DNA of 64,000 nt from Fratercula arctica. Taxonomy: Eukaryota; Chordata; Aves; Charadriiformes; Alcidae. This document shows positions 25,346-38,200 of this stretch, in pieces; the first letter of the stretch is position 1, and each line of letters starts with the position of its first letter. The position numbers and the translations under genes were made by a program. Under the pieces are notes generated by a model. It was not told the origin of the DNA. It saw only the letters and a program-made list of their open reading frames with translations, and did not search any database. Where the stretch lies: assembly GCA_947846985.1 (NCBI GenBank), contig CANTUZ010000004.1, positions 79,680,159-79,744,158 on the forward strand, read 5' to 3'.

Positions 25346-28300
25346 CTGATCAGGAGAGAAAGTATTTCGTTTTGATCAGAGCAACACAGTTCCACATATT
25401 TTAGTTTATTAACCTGAAGTGAAATTTATGATTTCCACACAGCTTTTTTGTTTAACCCGACTCCTGAATGAGCTGTGGGAATTCTCATTCTCTCTGTACC
25501 TGTTGCTGACGATGTTCTCAGAGCATTGAGCTTTGCGATGGATTGTTTGCTCCGGCTACACCAGATCATTTGACATAGTCTGTTTTTCAAAAAAAAAGTG
25601 GTTGAAAGAGGGCACAGGATATTACAGATGCTCAAAACAATGCAATTGGGTCATCGTACTTTGCTGAATTGGTCAAAAAGAAGCTTTTCAGTTTTAAATA
25701 ATTCATATTGACAGTTCCAAAATTCAACTCTAAAATTTCTCTAATGCTTCCACTAGCAAGACATTATGTATTTATTTTTTTATTTAACCCAGAAAAGGAA
25801 ACATTTCAAAATAATAGCATTTGGATATTCAAGTTTTGTTAGTTACGGTTTATCAGAGCAAAACCTTAGTGACCACAGACACACAAAACTGGCTTCACAC
25901 TTTAAAAGAAGCATGAGCGTATTTTCACAGCTCTCTCATTGATCTCCTAAGGCTTTTGACTGAAAGTCATATCACATTTTTTAATCTCTATATATGAGTT
26001 TCTAATGTTACCGGTATGACATGGGCACTATTATCAAGATTCTGATCCAGAAAAATAAGTAAATGTTTAATGTAGGCTCACCAGAACTATTGAACTTAAT
26101 GGAGCCTAATTGAACACTTAACTGAAAAATACATATTCTCTTAACTGAGAAATATATATGTTGACATATTTTCAGCAGAAACAAGTATGAAACAATTACA
26201 TGATGATAACTTAAAACAAAAGAGTAGATAATATTCTCCAGTGCCTTACACAGCTGTTGGCATTTTTACGGAGAACCTGTAATGTAATCAGAATAGCAAA
26301 GCTTTGCATTCAGATCAGATGGGGGAAATGATTAAAATATGTGAGAGAATCTGATCCACTGTTATTGGAACAGGTAAATATAGATCTAAAACACTCTATG
26401 ATTATAAAGCCCTTAAAAAGTCTCATAGAATATATTCACTACAGGCCTATCTAGAAATTGAAACACGTCTCTTCAGTTACAAATAGAATTAATACAAACT
26501 GCTTTATTCAGTAACATTCCTAACTTGAAAAAAAAGCAAACAACATATTTAATTTGAGTTTATTTTCCAAAAATTTTTCAGGGATGCCCTGCAAAGGACA
26601 TAAATGTTGTTGGTGCTGAATTGTACAACTAAGGCTTTAAAGAGTTGTCAGAGCCAGAGCAAGAGTTCGCTGTTTGTTTCTGACCTTGGCACAAGGCAAG
26701 AATTAAAATGGGGATTTATCACAACATGTAAAAAGTATGCATTGAAGTTTCAAAGCTGGTAGAACAAAAAGGTTTTGGCCAAAAAAGCAATGATAGATAT
26801 AGCAGTCCGTGGCAGAGCTCCCAAGGTTGAGGCACCAGATGTGAGTTATAGAATTTGTGAGGAAAGATGGTTAATGTGACAGAGCAAAGCAATACTTGAA
26901 CAAATCAGTTGTTGTTTACATAAGGAGACTATGAAATGAGAGCATTAAGTGCGCGTACTCTGTTGAAAAACACATATTCCACTCCGTGGTGGTCTGAAGT
27001 GAATAAATTTGATACAAATCACTCTGTGCTCCTGGGAATAATACCGTACAGATCTTCAAGACAGCAAGCGAGCACAGAGCTGATTTTTCTATAACTTGCC
27101 TAATGCTTGTCTCAAGTGTAGGGAAACATATTTTCAGTTAGCCAAGAACCAAGTGTTATTAGAATTGTGAGATAAACTATAACAGGAGAAAACTTCTGCC
27201 AAGCAGCCCATTCCCTGTAATCCTAGTCTTAGAAGGAGCCAAGAAATAAACAAAGCTTAAGAAGTAGAAAACCACTTTATTAAGTATGCAGTCAATATTT
27301 TGGGAAAAATTAAGAAAAAAGCAGTCGACGATTTGACTACATTCACTTCTCTGACTCAGGTACTTCGGTCTTACTTTTGTTATTCATTCTCTTTTGTTGC
27401 TACATTGTATTTTAGGCCTTTGTAAACCACGCGAAAGGAGGCAAATTATTTCACTGGCTGTCTTCTAAAGAAACTATGTAAAAAATTATTAGTCTGCTGC
27501 CAAGAAAGAACTTGCTTCCCCACAACAATCTAGTGAAAGCCTAACTGGCTTTCTAATGGAAGTATTTAAATTACAATATTAAAACATTTTAGTTACTATA
27601 CAAGACAGGGATACAATTATGTATAACATGAGAAGTACAATCATTATCATGCAAAGAACCTTTTAATGGTTTTATTATTGGTATTTCTTTGCTTATCTAC
27701 AGAATACAGAATTTTGAAATTAAAACCGAACAATGTTTTCAAAAACAGAAACTGCATCTCAAAGGTCTTTTTGTAGTTGAGGTGCACAAATATATTTTAG
27801 AAATGCCACTAGGCATCTATTGCCCAATGTACAAAGGGACAGACTGAGGTTGGGAGGCTGGATCTGAGGTTCTCAACTCCATATTCCTTCAATGTATGGT
27901 TTTGAGCATACATGGGAGCCATTTTTGGAGAGTTAGTTAGAAGAAAAGTGGTTTAGCTTTCAGTGATGCTTGGCTTCAGAATTCATGGGCTGTAGGGAAC
28001 AATGTACTGAATTCTTGTGTTCATCAGGGACTCCTCTTCCCATTAGTTCCTGTTACCTTTAGTGTCCTGTGACTCCTGTTCCTGTCTTCAGGTCCCCAAT
28101 ATCTCTAACCTCTTTGCTACTTCCTTGTGATGCCTCCAGTTCTGTATAGTTACCCCCATGAAATTCCAGTAGCTCTACCTCCTTCCTACCTCCTGCCCAA
28201 CTAGAAAATCAAGAAACACACTCAACAGTACAAAGCTGCATGTATCCTGGTTAGCAGGAGCTACAGCACCAGCTATACACCCCTCCATTTTCCGTTTTTC

Positions 28301-28379
28301 CCAGTAGATCCCCGATGGGGTCTGTATTCTTGACCAGTCATTGCACTTCATAAAATATGTAGCAAAACAAGATCACTTC
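23250..28379. other. AT-rich unique DNA, no gene seen
   Basis: About 5.1 kb without recognisable interspersed repeats or exons. Open frames longer than about 85 codons are absent, which is typical of AT-rich non-coding DNA. Confidence 0.6.
25317..25345. repeat. T29 homopolymer
   Basis: Twenty-nine consecutive T residues, the longest mononucleotide run in the window. If it marked the poly-A tail of a minus-strand retrocopy, the body would lie at higher coordinates (25346 onward). I recognise none there. Confidence 0.95.
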
Positions 28380-28456
28380 ACAGAATCACAGAATCACAGA
28401 ATGGTAAGGGTTAGAAGAGACCTTCAGAGATCATCTAGTCCAACCGCCTGCCAAAG
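28380..28456 (-). mobile_element. CR1 LINE tail fragment
   Basis: Reversed CR1 3' end: repeated CAGAATCACAGAAT units, then 'gggttagaagagaccttcag' and 'tcatctagtccaacc'. The CACAGAAT tail variant is the same as in the 31141-31830 copy. It breaks off after about 77 bp. Confidence 0.92.
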
Positions 28457-28819
28457 GATTTTTTTCCTCTCTGAAAAAAATTGGTGGACATTGACCAGTT
28501 GGTTAAAAGGTGTTAGACAGGCAGTGCAACTGTATAACCTCAGTTTTCTCAGTTTTCTTTGGAAACAAGTCAAGAATAGGAATGCTATCATCTAGAACTG
28601 TTGGTTGGGAACCTTTTAATTTCATAGCAGAAGAGTTGCAGCACTGGAGAGAGAACAGAAAATCGTGCAACGGTGCTGACAGATTCCTAGATGTCTACCT
28701 GTATTTAGGAAATTATATTCTCTAGCCCGTGAGTTTCATAAATACCGGTAGTCATTTGAGGAACGGATGAGGTTCAGGAACTCTGGCTTCATAAGCCACT
28801 TTATAGCCATCAGACGGTC
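28457..28819. other. Unique DNA, no gene seen
   Basis: Short overlapping plus frames (28341-28595, 28510-28725) partly run over the CR1 tail and are not credible genes. Confidence 0.5.
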
Positions 28820-29270
28820 CATTCTGCTCTTGACCATCTTTCTTTCCATGTAATTTCCTTCCATTTTCTTCTGTACTGTTAATGCTTTGAAATAGCTGTT
28901 CTAATCCCTCAGTTTCACATTACAATCTTTTTTTCTCTTTCTATTACCAATCTAATATCCCAGGTTGTTTTCTCCAGTCATTGCATTTAATCTTTCCATC
29001 CCAGCTCTTCCTCTTATTTCTTTTAACGATCCATACTGTCTGTCCTCACCACCTCTTACTCGCATGTATGTCCTTGAGCTCATTCTTCAGTTTTTGTTCC
29101 CACTTTCTTACATACTTGTTACGATCAGTTTGCCTAGCTAGTCTCAAATCCCTACCCTGATTCCTTGTCAAATATATTTCCCTTTCCTACTTTCTTGCAC
29201 ATCTTTAAGCAACCATTTTTTTATCCAACTTACATTTTTTCTCCCAGTCTGTAAACAACTTAAAATAAGA
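28820..29270. other. Pyrimidine-rich tract (T+C on plus strand)
   Basis: About 450 bp in which the plus strand is dominated by T and C, with many CTTTCC, TTCCTT and TCTTTC words, and few purine runs. The strand bias is clear by eye. I see no repeat unit and no gene. It could be a decayed polypyrimidine satellite or an asymmetric neutral tract. Confidence 0.5.
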
Positions 29271-29298
29271 TCTTTTAATGGGACAGGGTTTTACTTAC

Positions 29299-29352
29299 CT
29301 TAAAAAGATATACAGAGCTTCTGTTCCTGCCTGTAGAATCCATTGGACTAAC
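29299..29352 (-). other. Exon-like block, minus strand
   Basis: On the minus strand a 54 bp block lies between an acceptor (AAATTTTTTTAG, just above 29352) and a near-perfect donor (TTTAAG followed by GTAAGTAAAA, from 29298). It is open in phase 0 through all 18 codons (VSPMDSTGRNRSSVYLFK). I do not recognise the peptide and find no partner exons. Chance is quite possible. Confidence 0.17.
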
Positions 29353-31140
29353 CTAAAAAAATTTACAAGTTAATGAAACTACTTTAATTTTTCAGTAAGG
29401 AAAGAAATGTACCGTATGTCATGCTGATAGCTCACACACCATGGATTGGGGCACAACCTTCAACAGAGAACCTAGACATCCTCTCCCGGCAACCTAATTC
29501 ACCTAGTCTGCTCTCTTCCTGACCTAATGTTATACCTCCCTTCCTCTTAAATGGTAATGGTCCCATGCCACTGGAGAAAGTTACAACACGGCAAAATCAT
29601 TACAGTAAAATACACTTATTTATTGCCAACAGTGAAAGATGATTTAGGGGTCAAAGAATGCCATTAACATTGAACTTACGCAGCTGATGCTTTCAGTGCT
29701 CCCCAGCTTAAGTCAATTTTCCACTTCACATAGCAAATACTTACAAAGCGATACAGGGCAAAGTCTCAGATGCTACATCGTTAGTATTTCGCAGCACAGT
29801 GAAATGGATTTTATGTGCTGGTGTCATATAAAACTGAAAATAAGACAATTCTACAATTTGTATGTGAACAACTGCCAGGAATAGTTTTTTATAAATAGCC
29901 ATCAAAAGAAATTATTTTCATATTCAGCACAAGATTCATAAGTATGCTAATCTTAATCATTTAACACTACCATAGGCGGTTAGACAGCCTGGAGAGGAAT
30001 ACTGCTGTGCTGATTATGGTCAGGCCATTTATTAAAGTGCCAGTGACGTTCAATAACACCCTTCCAATAAAGTCATTTAATAGAAATCAAACATGTAAAC
30101 TATTACTCTGACCCATGACTTCTTCCCCAAAGGTCCTGGCCACGCAACAGTGATGCTCCATTAACAATGAATTTTAGTATTTATGTGTGATTATTAGGCA
30201 ACCGTAAGATCCCCAGTATTTATGAGAAACAGCCTCTTCCTACAGGGATTATACGCACCCAAGGAAGTGAATGGCTACATTTGTCTCGCTGTGTGTTCTG
30301 AGATCAACTTGAGGAAAATGTAATGCAAAATTAGTGTGAAAGAGTTCTGTAATTTCTCTTCCCCTCATACTGAAGTGCACAAAAAGAACAACAAAAGATG
30401 CATTCTACCAGTAAAGAAAAGAACTAAAAGAAAAAAAATGATCCTGAAATCCAGCTATTGGGGAACTGAGGTGGTAAGATGTCTTGGTGCTAGTTTCTTG
30501 TTGCCTAGGCAAGTGCTCTGACCATTACCTTCTTAACTAAAATTTCCTTCTGTGATCAATTTACACCATAAAAAAATGCACTATTACATTTTCATTGGAG
30601 CCAGCAGGCATCCCCAGAAGCTCCACCTTCTCACTGTGTCCCAGACGGGCTCAAGTGGGATAAAAGTGTCTAGAAGCCCAGTCAGTGTGGTATTTTAGAC
30701 TGCATTTTTGGAGGTAGATTTTAGATGCTGAAATCCTTTTTCAGATACAGCCCCTGAACTATTGTTACGTGTGATTGAAATCAACCACAGCTGGCAATCA
30801 GACAGCTAAATGAATTGTGGTCCTAATCTAAATCTGCGCCTCCTGCAGATTTCTCTGGGCTGAGGGTTTGGCTAAATGCTTTTAGTTGGTCATTACTGAA
30901 TGAAAGCTGCCAGTAAATGTTTCTTTAGCTCTTCAGTAGCTTTTTAAAGTTCAAATTATTTTGTATTGTCGGTCATCGCATCTCACTGCATTCATCACAT
31001 GGCAAATTAAAATTTATGAACAACCTGCCTAGATTCTTTCAAACAGTGACTAATAGTATCATTGTATTTACTGGATATATTTGCTTGAATGCTATATTCA
31101 TGTACACAATATTCATCAGAATATTGAAAAGCATCTTTCC
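29353..31140. other. AT-rich unique DNA, no gene seen
   Basis: No gene or interspersed repeat recognised over about 1.8 kb. Open frames here are under 70 codons. Confidence 0.6.
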
Positions 31141-31830
31141 ACAGAAACACAGAATCACAGAATGGTGGGGGTTGGAAGCGACCCCCAGAGATCACCCAGT
31201 CCCACCCCCTGCCAGAGCAGGGTCACCCAGAGCAGGTGGCACAGGTCCAGGCGGGTTTGGAATGTCTCCAGAGACAGAGACTCCCCCACCTCTCTGGGCA
31301 GCCTGTGCCAGAGCTCTGCCACCCTCCCAGCAAAGAAGTTCCTCCTTGTGTTGAGATGGAACTTCCTATGTTCAAGTTTGTGCCTGTTACCTCTTGACCT
31401 GTTGCTGGGCACCACTGAGAAGAGTCTGGCCCCATCCTCTTGCCACTTGCCCTTTAGATATTGATGAGCATTGATGAGATCCCCTCTCAGTCTGCTCTTC
31501 TCCAGCTGAACAGCCTCAGGGCTCTCAGCCTTTCCTCAGCAGAGAGATGCTCCAGTCCCTTCATCATCTTTCTAGCCCTCCGCTGGACTCTCTCCAGTAG
31601 TTCCTCATCTTTCTTGAACTGAGGGGGACGCAGAACTGGACACAGCACTCCAGAATGTGGCCTCTCCAGGGCAGAGCAGAGGGGGGGGATGACCTCCCTC
31701 AACCTGCTGGCCACGCTCTTTTTAATGCAGCCCAGCAGACCATTGGCCTTCTTGGCCACAAGGGCACGTTGCTGCCTCATGGGACTCCCAGGTCCCTCTC
31801 CACAGAGCTGCTCTCCAGCAGGTCAACCCC
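31141..31830 (-). mobile_element. CR1 LINE, 3' 690 bp with reverse-transcriptase ORF end
   Basis: The longest CR1 in the window, reversed. Reading from 31830 down, it begins in the C-terminal part of ORF2, with [32 protein letters not shown] and [13 protein letters not shown] visible in the open part at 31487-31780. It then passes through the 3' untranslated region ('cacctctctgggcagcctgt', 'ggcaccactgagaagagtct' on plus) to the CAGAATCACAGAAT tail at 31141. The 5' truncation is just upstream of a LLESSS-type ORF2 motif. Frameshifts and the truncation make it non-functional. It is a different subfamily from the 12126 and 52109 copies. Confidence 0.98.
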
Positions 31831-33119
31831 TTATCTTTTACAGAATCATGAAGAAAAATTATATTTTTCAGTTACAATATCCACAGATTTCTTGATTCTT
31901 CACAAATGGTGTGCAACAAAACCCCAAAGGTGCTTCTAATTATTGCTATTTGCTAAAAATCTCTCCAAATATGCTTCTAATGGTACCATTTTCTACAGGA
32001 AAACATGGAGATGAATAATAGTTGGATCTGTTAAATTACAGCAAAAGCAATTTACCTCTAACTAGTCCCATTTCCTTCTAACCAAATTCCTCTTGTGTAG
32101 GTAGTTTCCCTAAATGCCACCTACACACAGACTGTATCATCATGTTAGGTTTTCACTGTCTCGCATAATTCTGAAACATATGCTTCCATTCCCCACTCTT
32201 TGAGTTTGTTAAGGCCCTTCGCAACACTGTGGGTTAATTTATGCCTTATTGCCCAAAGAACTTAGACTGTATTTATTAAAGTTGTTCAGTAAGTCTTCTG
32301 TTACTTTTATTGCTATGTTTGTTCTGCACGTAGGCATAAGCAATTATTTTCCAAAAGATATAATGCATTTCTTTAGTGCCAGCTTGAGAGACTCTCGCTG
32401 GGTGTGAATCCAGCTTATTGGAGATGGTTCAACTGATGTCCAGAAACCAACACAATCGCAGTCAGCCTCAAATCCTGGAGAAATCCTGGGTTATTCAGTA
32501 GCCTTCAGCATCTATTACAAACTTATTGTAGCTGTAGTAGACATGAGCATCTAATCAGAAACCGTGGGATTGAAAGGTGAATAACAAAATACTGCCAAAA
32601 TGAAAACAACTGGAAAGTTTCTACTTTTTGCCCCTCTCCAGCCACTGGAATTTAGAAAGGATCCTTAATAAGCCCTATATTCTTGATATATTGTACAAGT
32701 TTGAGTCAGGTTTCCTTTCTGTGGTTTTCTATGTGAGTATGTCTTTGTAGGAAACACCACCCTAATGATAATAATTTTAAAGGGCAAAATATTAATGATT
32801 TTTAAATGTCCAGGTGTAGTACAGTTGGTGAGCAGAAAAGCAAGAGCAGCAGTGATACAGCTGAAAGAGCAAAACTATTGAATGATACAGGAGTATCTTC
32901 TTAGGCCTTTAAAGGTGGTAGCTAGCAAGGAGAAGAGTTTTGTTGCTTTTTTCTTTTTTTAATTGATGCATTGTACAATAGCAATTATAATCCATTCTTA
33001 GTATAGCATCCTGAAAGTGAAAATATGTGTAGTTATACTCCTGCGATACATTTTGACGTTCACTGGAGTGGCCAATAACATCATAACAATTTTTTACCTA
33101 TTTTTATCCCATTGGAAAA
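31831..33119. other. AT-rich unique DNA, no gene seen
   Basis: About 1.3 kb with no gene, exon signal pair or repeat recognised. Confidence 0.6.
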
Positions 33120-33167
33120 CAAGGTTCCTTCCAACCCAAACCACTCTATGGATCTGTGATTCTGTGG
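33120..33167 (+). mobile_element. CR1 LINE tail remnant
   Basis: About 48 bp of CR1 3' end: AAGGTTCCTTCCAACCCAAA, then CCACTCTATGGATCTGTGATTCTGTGG. It is so short that only the terminal tail was inserted or survives. A G-rich 80 bp stretch follows. Confidence 0.85.
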
Positions 33168-34140
33168 AGGCGGCCAGGCAGGGGCAGGAGGGCTGAGTGG
33201 TGCCCTCAGGGCCCTGGCAGCAAGGTGGGAAAGAGAGAGGTGCTCACATGCCTCCTAATTTACTGATAACGCTCAACATCCCTCACCAGGGCTACAATGA
33301 AAGGCATTATCTGAAGCTCCATGGTGGTCCTCATCTTTTCACTTTTTCATGCTTTTTCATGATGTGACTCTCGCTACAGTCTAGTGAGAGATACTCGATT
33401 TATTACTCCCAGTGAGAGCTGGGCTCCCATTTCTTTTAATGGTATTATAAACAATTTTTCTTTGATTATATTTGAGATTCCTACTCATGGATGCCTTCCT
33501 AGAACTTACTCAAACTAGTTTTCAGTGAGCCTAAACTGTGAATTTACTCTTTTAGTCATGGTCTTAAAAAGGAAGGGTGGTTTTATTATTTATTTATTGT
33601 GCTTATAATGCCTAAGAAACTGACAGTTGCCATATTGCTGTTAGTCATACATTTATCTCCTTTCTTTGTTAGCTATTTAAGAAGTTTTGCCTCAAAAAGA
33701 CTGCAAAGTTTTACTAGCACAGCTTAGGTTCTTTTTGATTTCTCAAAGCTTGTGGATATATTGAAAGAGTTGGTGTAGTGTAACTATGGGCGGTAACAAA
33801 AATACAGAATTATAGATTAAATTGTGTTTTGCGTTTCGTATTTCAACTTAAACTCATTGAGGTAATCTCCGTATGTTCATAGATTAACATTGGTTGAACA
33901 AACAGTTACGAATCATTGGCTCTGGCACCAAGTTTAATGGAGCTGGACTGGCACCAACAGCCACGACCTACACTCCTGTTCAAAATAAACTTCAGTCTTC
34001 CAGTAGATCCTTGGTAGTTTTTCTCTAAGTTTCCACCAATGTCGGGATGAATTAGTCAATGTGTGATAGTCTGAGTCCCATGTAGGCTTCAAAACCAGGT
34101 CAAAAGTAAGCTGTCTCGGGCCACAGCTATATGTGTAACG
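33168..34140. other. Unique DNA, GC-moderate at left then AT-rich
   Basis: No gene recognised. The first ~100 bp are GC-rich (AGGGGCAGGAGGGCTGAG and similar), which may be unrecognised repeat sequence. The rest is AT-rich. Confidence 0.5.
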
Positions 34141-34391
34141 GTTTTAAATTGAAAGAGGGGAGACTGAGATGAGATCTGAGGCAGAAATTGTTTGCTGTGA
34201 GGGGGGTGAGCCCCTGGCCCAGGTTGCCCAGAGAAGTTGTGGCTGCCCCATCCCTGGAGGGGTTCAAGGCCAGGTTGGACGGGGCTTGGAGCAACCTGGG
34301 CTGGTGGGAGGTGTCCCTGCCCAGGGCAGGGGGTGGAACTAGGTGATCTTTAAGGTCCCTTCCAACCCAAACCAGCCTGTGGTTCTATGAA
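34141..34391 (+). mobile_element. CR1 LINE, 3' 251 bp
   Basis: A 5'-truncated CR1 that starts inside the 3' untranslated region ('aaagaggggagactgagatg') and ends at the GGTTCTATGAATCC tail. It matches 12330-12583 almost base for base through 'gaggcagaaattgtttgctg' and 'ggcttggagcaacctgggct', so the two copies belong to one young subfamily. Confidence 0.97.
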
Positions 34392-35130
34392 TCCATGTCG
34401 AGCTGCAACAGCCACGCTGCTGGTCACACTCCAGCTCCTCAGCTGTGAGATAGCAGAGGTGTGTCATGGAGAAGTCAGCTGGGCAAGCAGACACTAAAAT
34501 GAGTTGGCTTGCATCGGTTAAGTAATAACTGCTGCAACCATACAACAAAATAAAATTCAGCTAAGTTTCCATTTCCAGAGTTGTGAAAGAATTCAAAATA
34601 ATTCTGTTGTCCCTCTATTCAACTTCTGGTGGAATATAAATATTGTGCAATTGGTTACTCCAGAGCAATGTGCTTAACATTCCTGTGCTGAATTTAGGTA
34701 ATATGACCCAGGGGATCTGGAGGAGGCGGACACATGGACACACACACACACGCACACACACACTCTCACACACACACACAATTTCCTTTTCCCTGGACCT
34801 CAAGCATTCTGATAGAGGCTGGCTTTAAGGTTTTCTTCTGGATTTCCTCCTGTCATAAATACTACTTGTCTGTTCAGATGGACTAGATCTAATTTAGTGT
34901 CATTTTTCATAAAACATTCACACTTTGTTGTTCAAGCACCTGATTCCTGCAGAACTCTGAACAGATTGTCTACTATCTTTAGGACTTTTCAACCTAACTC
35001 AGTACTAAAGAGAAAAAGAAAACTTATCTACTGGAGTTGCTATGATACCAGTTCAAGCTTTCATCTCTTAGTTTTATTATATCGTCTGTAATTTCTCAAG
35101 TACCAGAAGTCAGAATTCTGACTTGTATTT
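34392..35130. other. Unique DNA with a CA repeat
   Basis: No gene recognised. The open frames across 34615-34828 are products of the CA microsatellite listed separately. Confidence 0.55.
34738..34780. repeat. (CA)n microsatellite, interrupted
   Basis: About 43 bp of CA dinucleotides broken by single CG and CTCT interruptions. The imperfection suggests an older, less variable locus than the ATT repeat at 22486. Confidence 0.95.
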
Positions 35131-35201
35131 GGTTGGACAGATGATCCAGGTGTCCTCCAGAGGTCCTTTCCAACCTTAACCATTCCGTGATTCTTTGAAT
35201 C
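35131..35201 (+). mobile_element. CR1 LINE 3' end fragment
   Basis: About 70 bp: GGTTGGACAGATGATCCAGG, then 'aggtcctttccaaccttaac' and a CATTCCGTGATTCTTTGAATC tail. It is diverged from the other copies, hence older. Confidence 0.87.
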
Positions 35202-38200
35202 ACCAACCCAGATGTACGGCATTTCCAGTAGAGTGTGAGATGATCTGTCTGTGGTTCAATGAATCATCTTAATTTTTGTAAGCCATATTCATGTTTGATG
35301 AACTGGCATTTTCCAGTCAAACTGTGTTTCCTTAGAAAACTTTCAGACAGATTTGCTGGCGAGCTAAGATTTGAGGAAGCCTTGACATCACTGATGCTGT
35401 GAGAAGTGTTTCTTTGGCTGTTCTAAATATACAGTATGGACTGCTGATGTCTTGGAGGTTTGCAAGCCAGGGATACTAAGACACAAATAACCAAGATATA
35501 AGACACAAATATAAGATATAAGACAAAAATAAGAAGGAAGCCTGACAAATATCAAGCAGAGTTTTATCAGAAACAATTCTGGTATCCACTGATTTGTGGA
35601 AAAAAGTTCCAGTATTTCATAGACTCCTTTAATTTCATATGATGAAAACTGCATATTCCCAGCACTCTGGGTTTCCTCAGAACTTTCAAAAATAACCTCC
35701 CAAATTTATATGTATATTCCTACTAAAGTGATCGATGACATCTTGTTCCACCTCTCTCCTGTAAATTTGTAGAAAACTTCTCAAATTTTTGAGTACACCA
35801 AAGCCACTAGAAGATTTTTTCTGTGTTGGAAAATGAGAGCAGAGTAACATTCTCTGGATACCGTGTAACCAAGTGAAGCAACAGCTGGATGAAGTGGAAA
35901 GCTATGGCTTCCTGTTGAATGGAAAGAATTTAAATCAGAATTTGTAAAATATAATGCAGTATTGGACAAGCTCATAGGAATGAGAGAAAGCCAAATGCAA
36001 GCCAAAATATGTATATTTTCACATATTTCTGGAAGACAATATCCCGATTTTACAGCTTTTCTATAGGAAATTATTTCATCCCATCCAAGATGACCCATAT
36101 GCATATGGTTCAATGCTAGAGGAAACTTGCCAAAGGTCACTTCAGATGAAATAAATAGTGAGTACAATTCTTGCTACAACTTCAGATTGCAGAAACAGAA
36201 AGAGAGTCTTAGCAGCAGCCAGGAACAAAGAGACATAACATTGGAAGAAAACAGTATATTCCACAATTCTCCTACATTTTGGTCCAGTCATACTCTACTG
36301 CAAAAAAAATTACAACAGTAAGGAGAACCTTCCAAATATAGATGATTGTCACTGCATGTTCTGTCCTATGAAATATACTATAAAATATGAGTGACATGTT
36401 GAGACAGATCCAAAATACATTAAAGAGTTTAGCCAAGTTAAAAGAGAAAAAAAAAACCTCATAAATTTCAAAGAAATAAGCCTTCCAAAGTAAAAACTTA
36501 TTTTTCTGTAAATTCTTACAATGTTTGGAATTCCTGTACAGGGGATTTTTTTTCTGGCTGCACATGGTCTGAATATCTAATTTAAGATATTAACATAAAT
36601 GCATATCTAAGTCTATGATATGCCAGGTGAATTATCCGATAGCATATGGATATGTAAGTCAGAAGGAAGCATCATGTAATAACAAATGTTATACTGGAAT
36701 GGAACTAATTTTAAGAAGTACCGTTTTGATTGGTAGCTCAGTCGCTTCACAGTTCTGCTCATTTAGAACTAATACATCAGTAATTTTCTACCATCTTTTC
36801 TTTCGTTTTTGAGACTACTTTAAGATGTGGAAAACAGGACAGGTGTGAATAGAACCTGGTGTGAATGTAAAGGGCATACATAAACAAGCAGAAAAATGGG
36901 ATTATCATGAATAGGATATACATACATCTTTCAGCTGAAAAAAAAAAAACCATAGGTACTCCAGTAGCAGTGAGAATTATCTGCTCCTGATGCAGGACTC
37001 ATTCTAATGAAAGCAACTGAATTCATCTAAAATAAGAAGCCCCCTCCCCAAAACAGAAAAAGCTGTGGGATGTACATGTGATAGACAGCTGGTAGAGCCA
37101 ATGGGAGTCAAGGTAGGAAAGATACACGAAAAGCTGGATAAATGTATTTATTTCTTTATTTATATCAATAATTTATTTGTTTTCATGGTTTAAGATACAG
37201 AAATCAGGTAGACGCCTAGAAACATCAGACTAGCTTCTCTGAAAAGCAGATTTATAGGGGTTAATAGAAATTTACTATGTAACAATAAATGCTGTATTTA
37301 TGGTGAAAGAGCAGCTTCTCCTGATAATCAGCTGCAGTCATAAATCTTTTAACTGTCTGTAATGATTTTCCATATCTTCTGAAAAGTGATGTAAGCTATA
37401 AAACCTCCTTTTTTTATCAGTAGACTGGTTTGTCAAAAGAGCTCAATTTTTTATTAATAAACATTTTCATTCCTTTGAAATTTTGGCAACTTTTAGAAGG
37501 ATAAATCACAGCCAGTTTATTTTCTCTGGAGAATACTTTATGAAAATACCGAGATTTGAGTCTGCATCTAGGATGAATGTTCTTAGTTTTATGCAGAGAT
37601 AATAAAAAATTTAATACAGCATGATAGTTTCTGGGCAACTGAGAAAAATCATAACGATTTTAAATCAGCATTGTGAGTTATCTGAAGAGCGCTATTTACT
37701 TTACTCCTTGGCACAAGCTGTGTTATTTTCTTCTTTGACCATTCTATTTGACTTGTCAAAACCAGATATATCTATTTTCTTTATGACCACCCTACATTGT
37801 AACCTCTCACTGGACACAGTAAATGAAATAAATTTCCTGCAGTGGCCAGGTTATATATCTTATTTATCATTTGTGGAAGTCAGGCTGTACTCCTGGATTA
37901 GACAATTTAGGATCTCCATGTGAGACAAAGGAGTGGCTCATGACATAAGTGTCTATGAACACTGATCTAGCAAAGTATTTGTGCTCTGATGAACTTCAAC
38001 CATGTTAGCAATTTTAAGAATTCCACTGAGAAAATTTGTGTATTTGAATATAAGGGCCACCTGGACCATGGCCAGAAATCTAACTGGCTTCATAAACTAG
38101 TAAAACATTATGCTGTTGTACATACAGTTACATCTTTTCATAACAAATAGGATCAAGAAATTTAAATTTTATTTCTTTAACTTCCATGCGTATTCTAGAA

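Noticed and set aside
25317..25700. Minus-strand retrocopy with T29 as its poly-A tail
   Set aside because: The sequence next to the tract shows no coding resemblance. The frame at 25426-25635 is short and unrecognised.
31081..31464. 127-codon plus frame
   Set aside because: It reads the antisense of a reversed CR1. The real remnant is the reverse-transcriptase end on the minus strand.
34615..34828. V/C-rich and T/H-rich frames
   Set aside because: Products of the CA microsatellite.
35388..36565. Three minus-strand frames in a row as a multi-exon gene
   Set aside because: I found no consistent splice sites joining them, and the products are unrecognised and hydrophobic in an AT-driven way.
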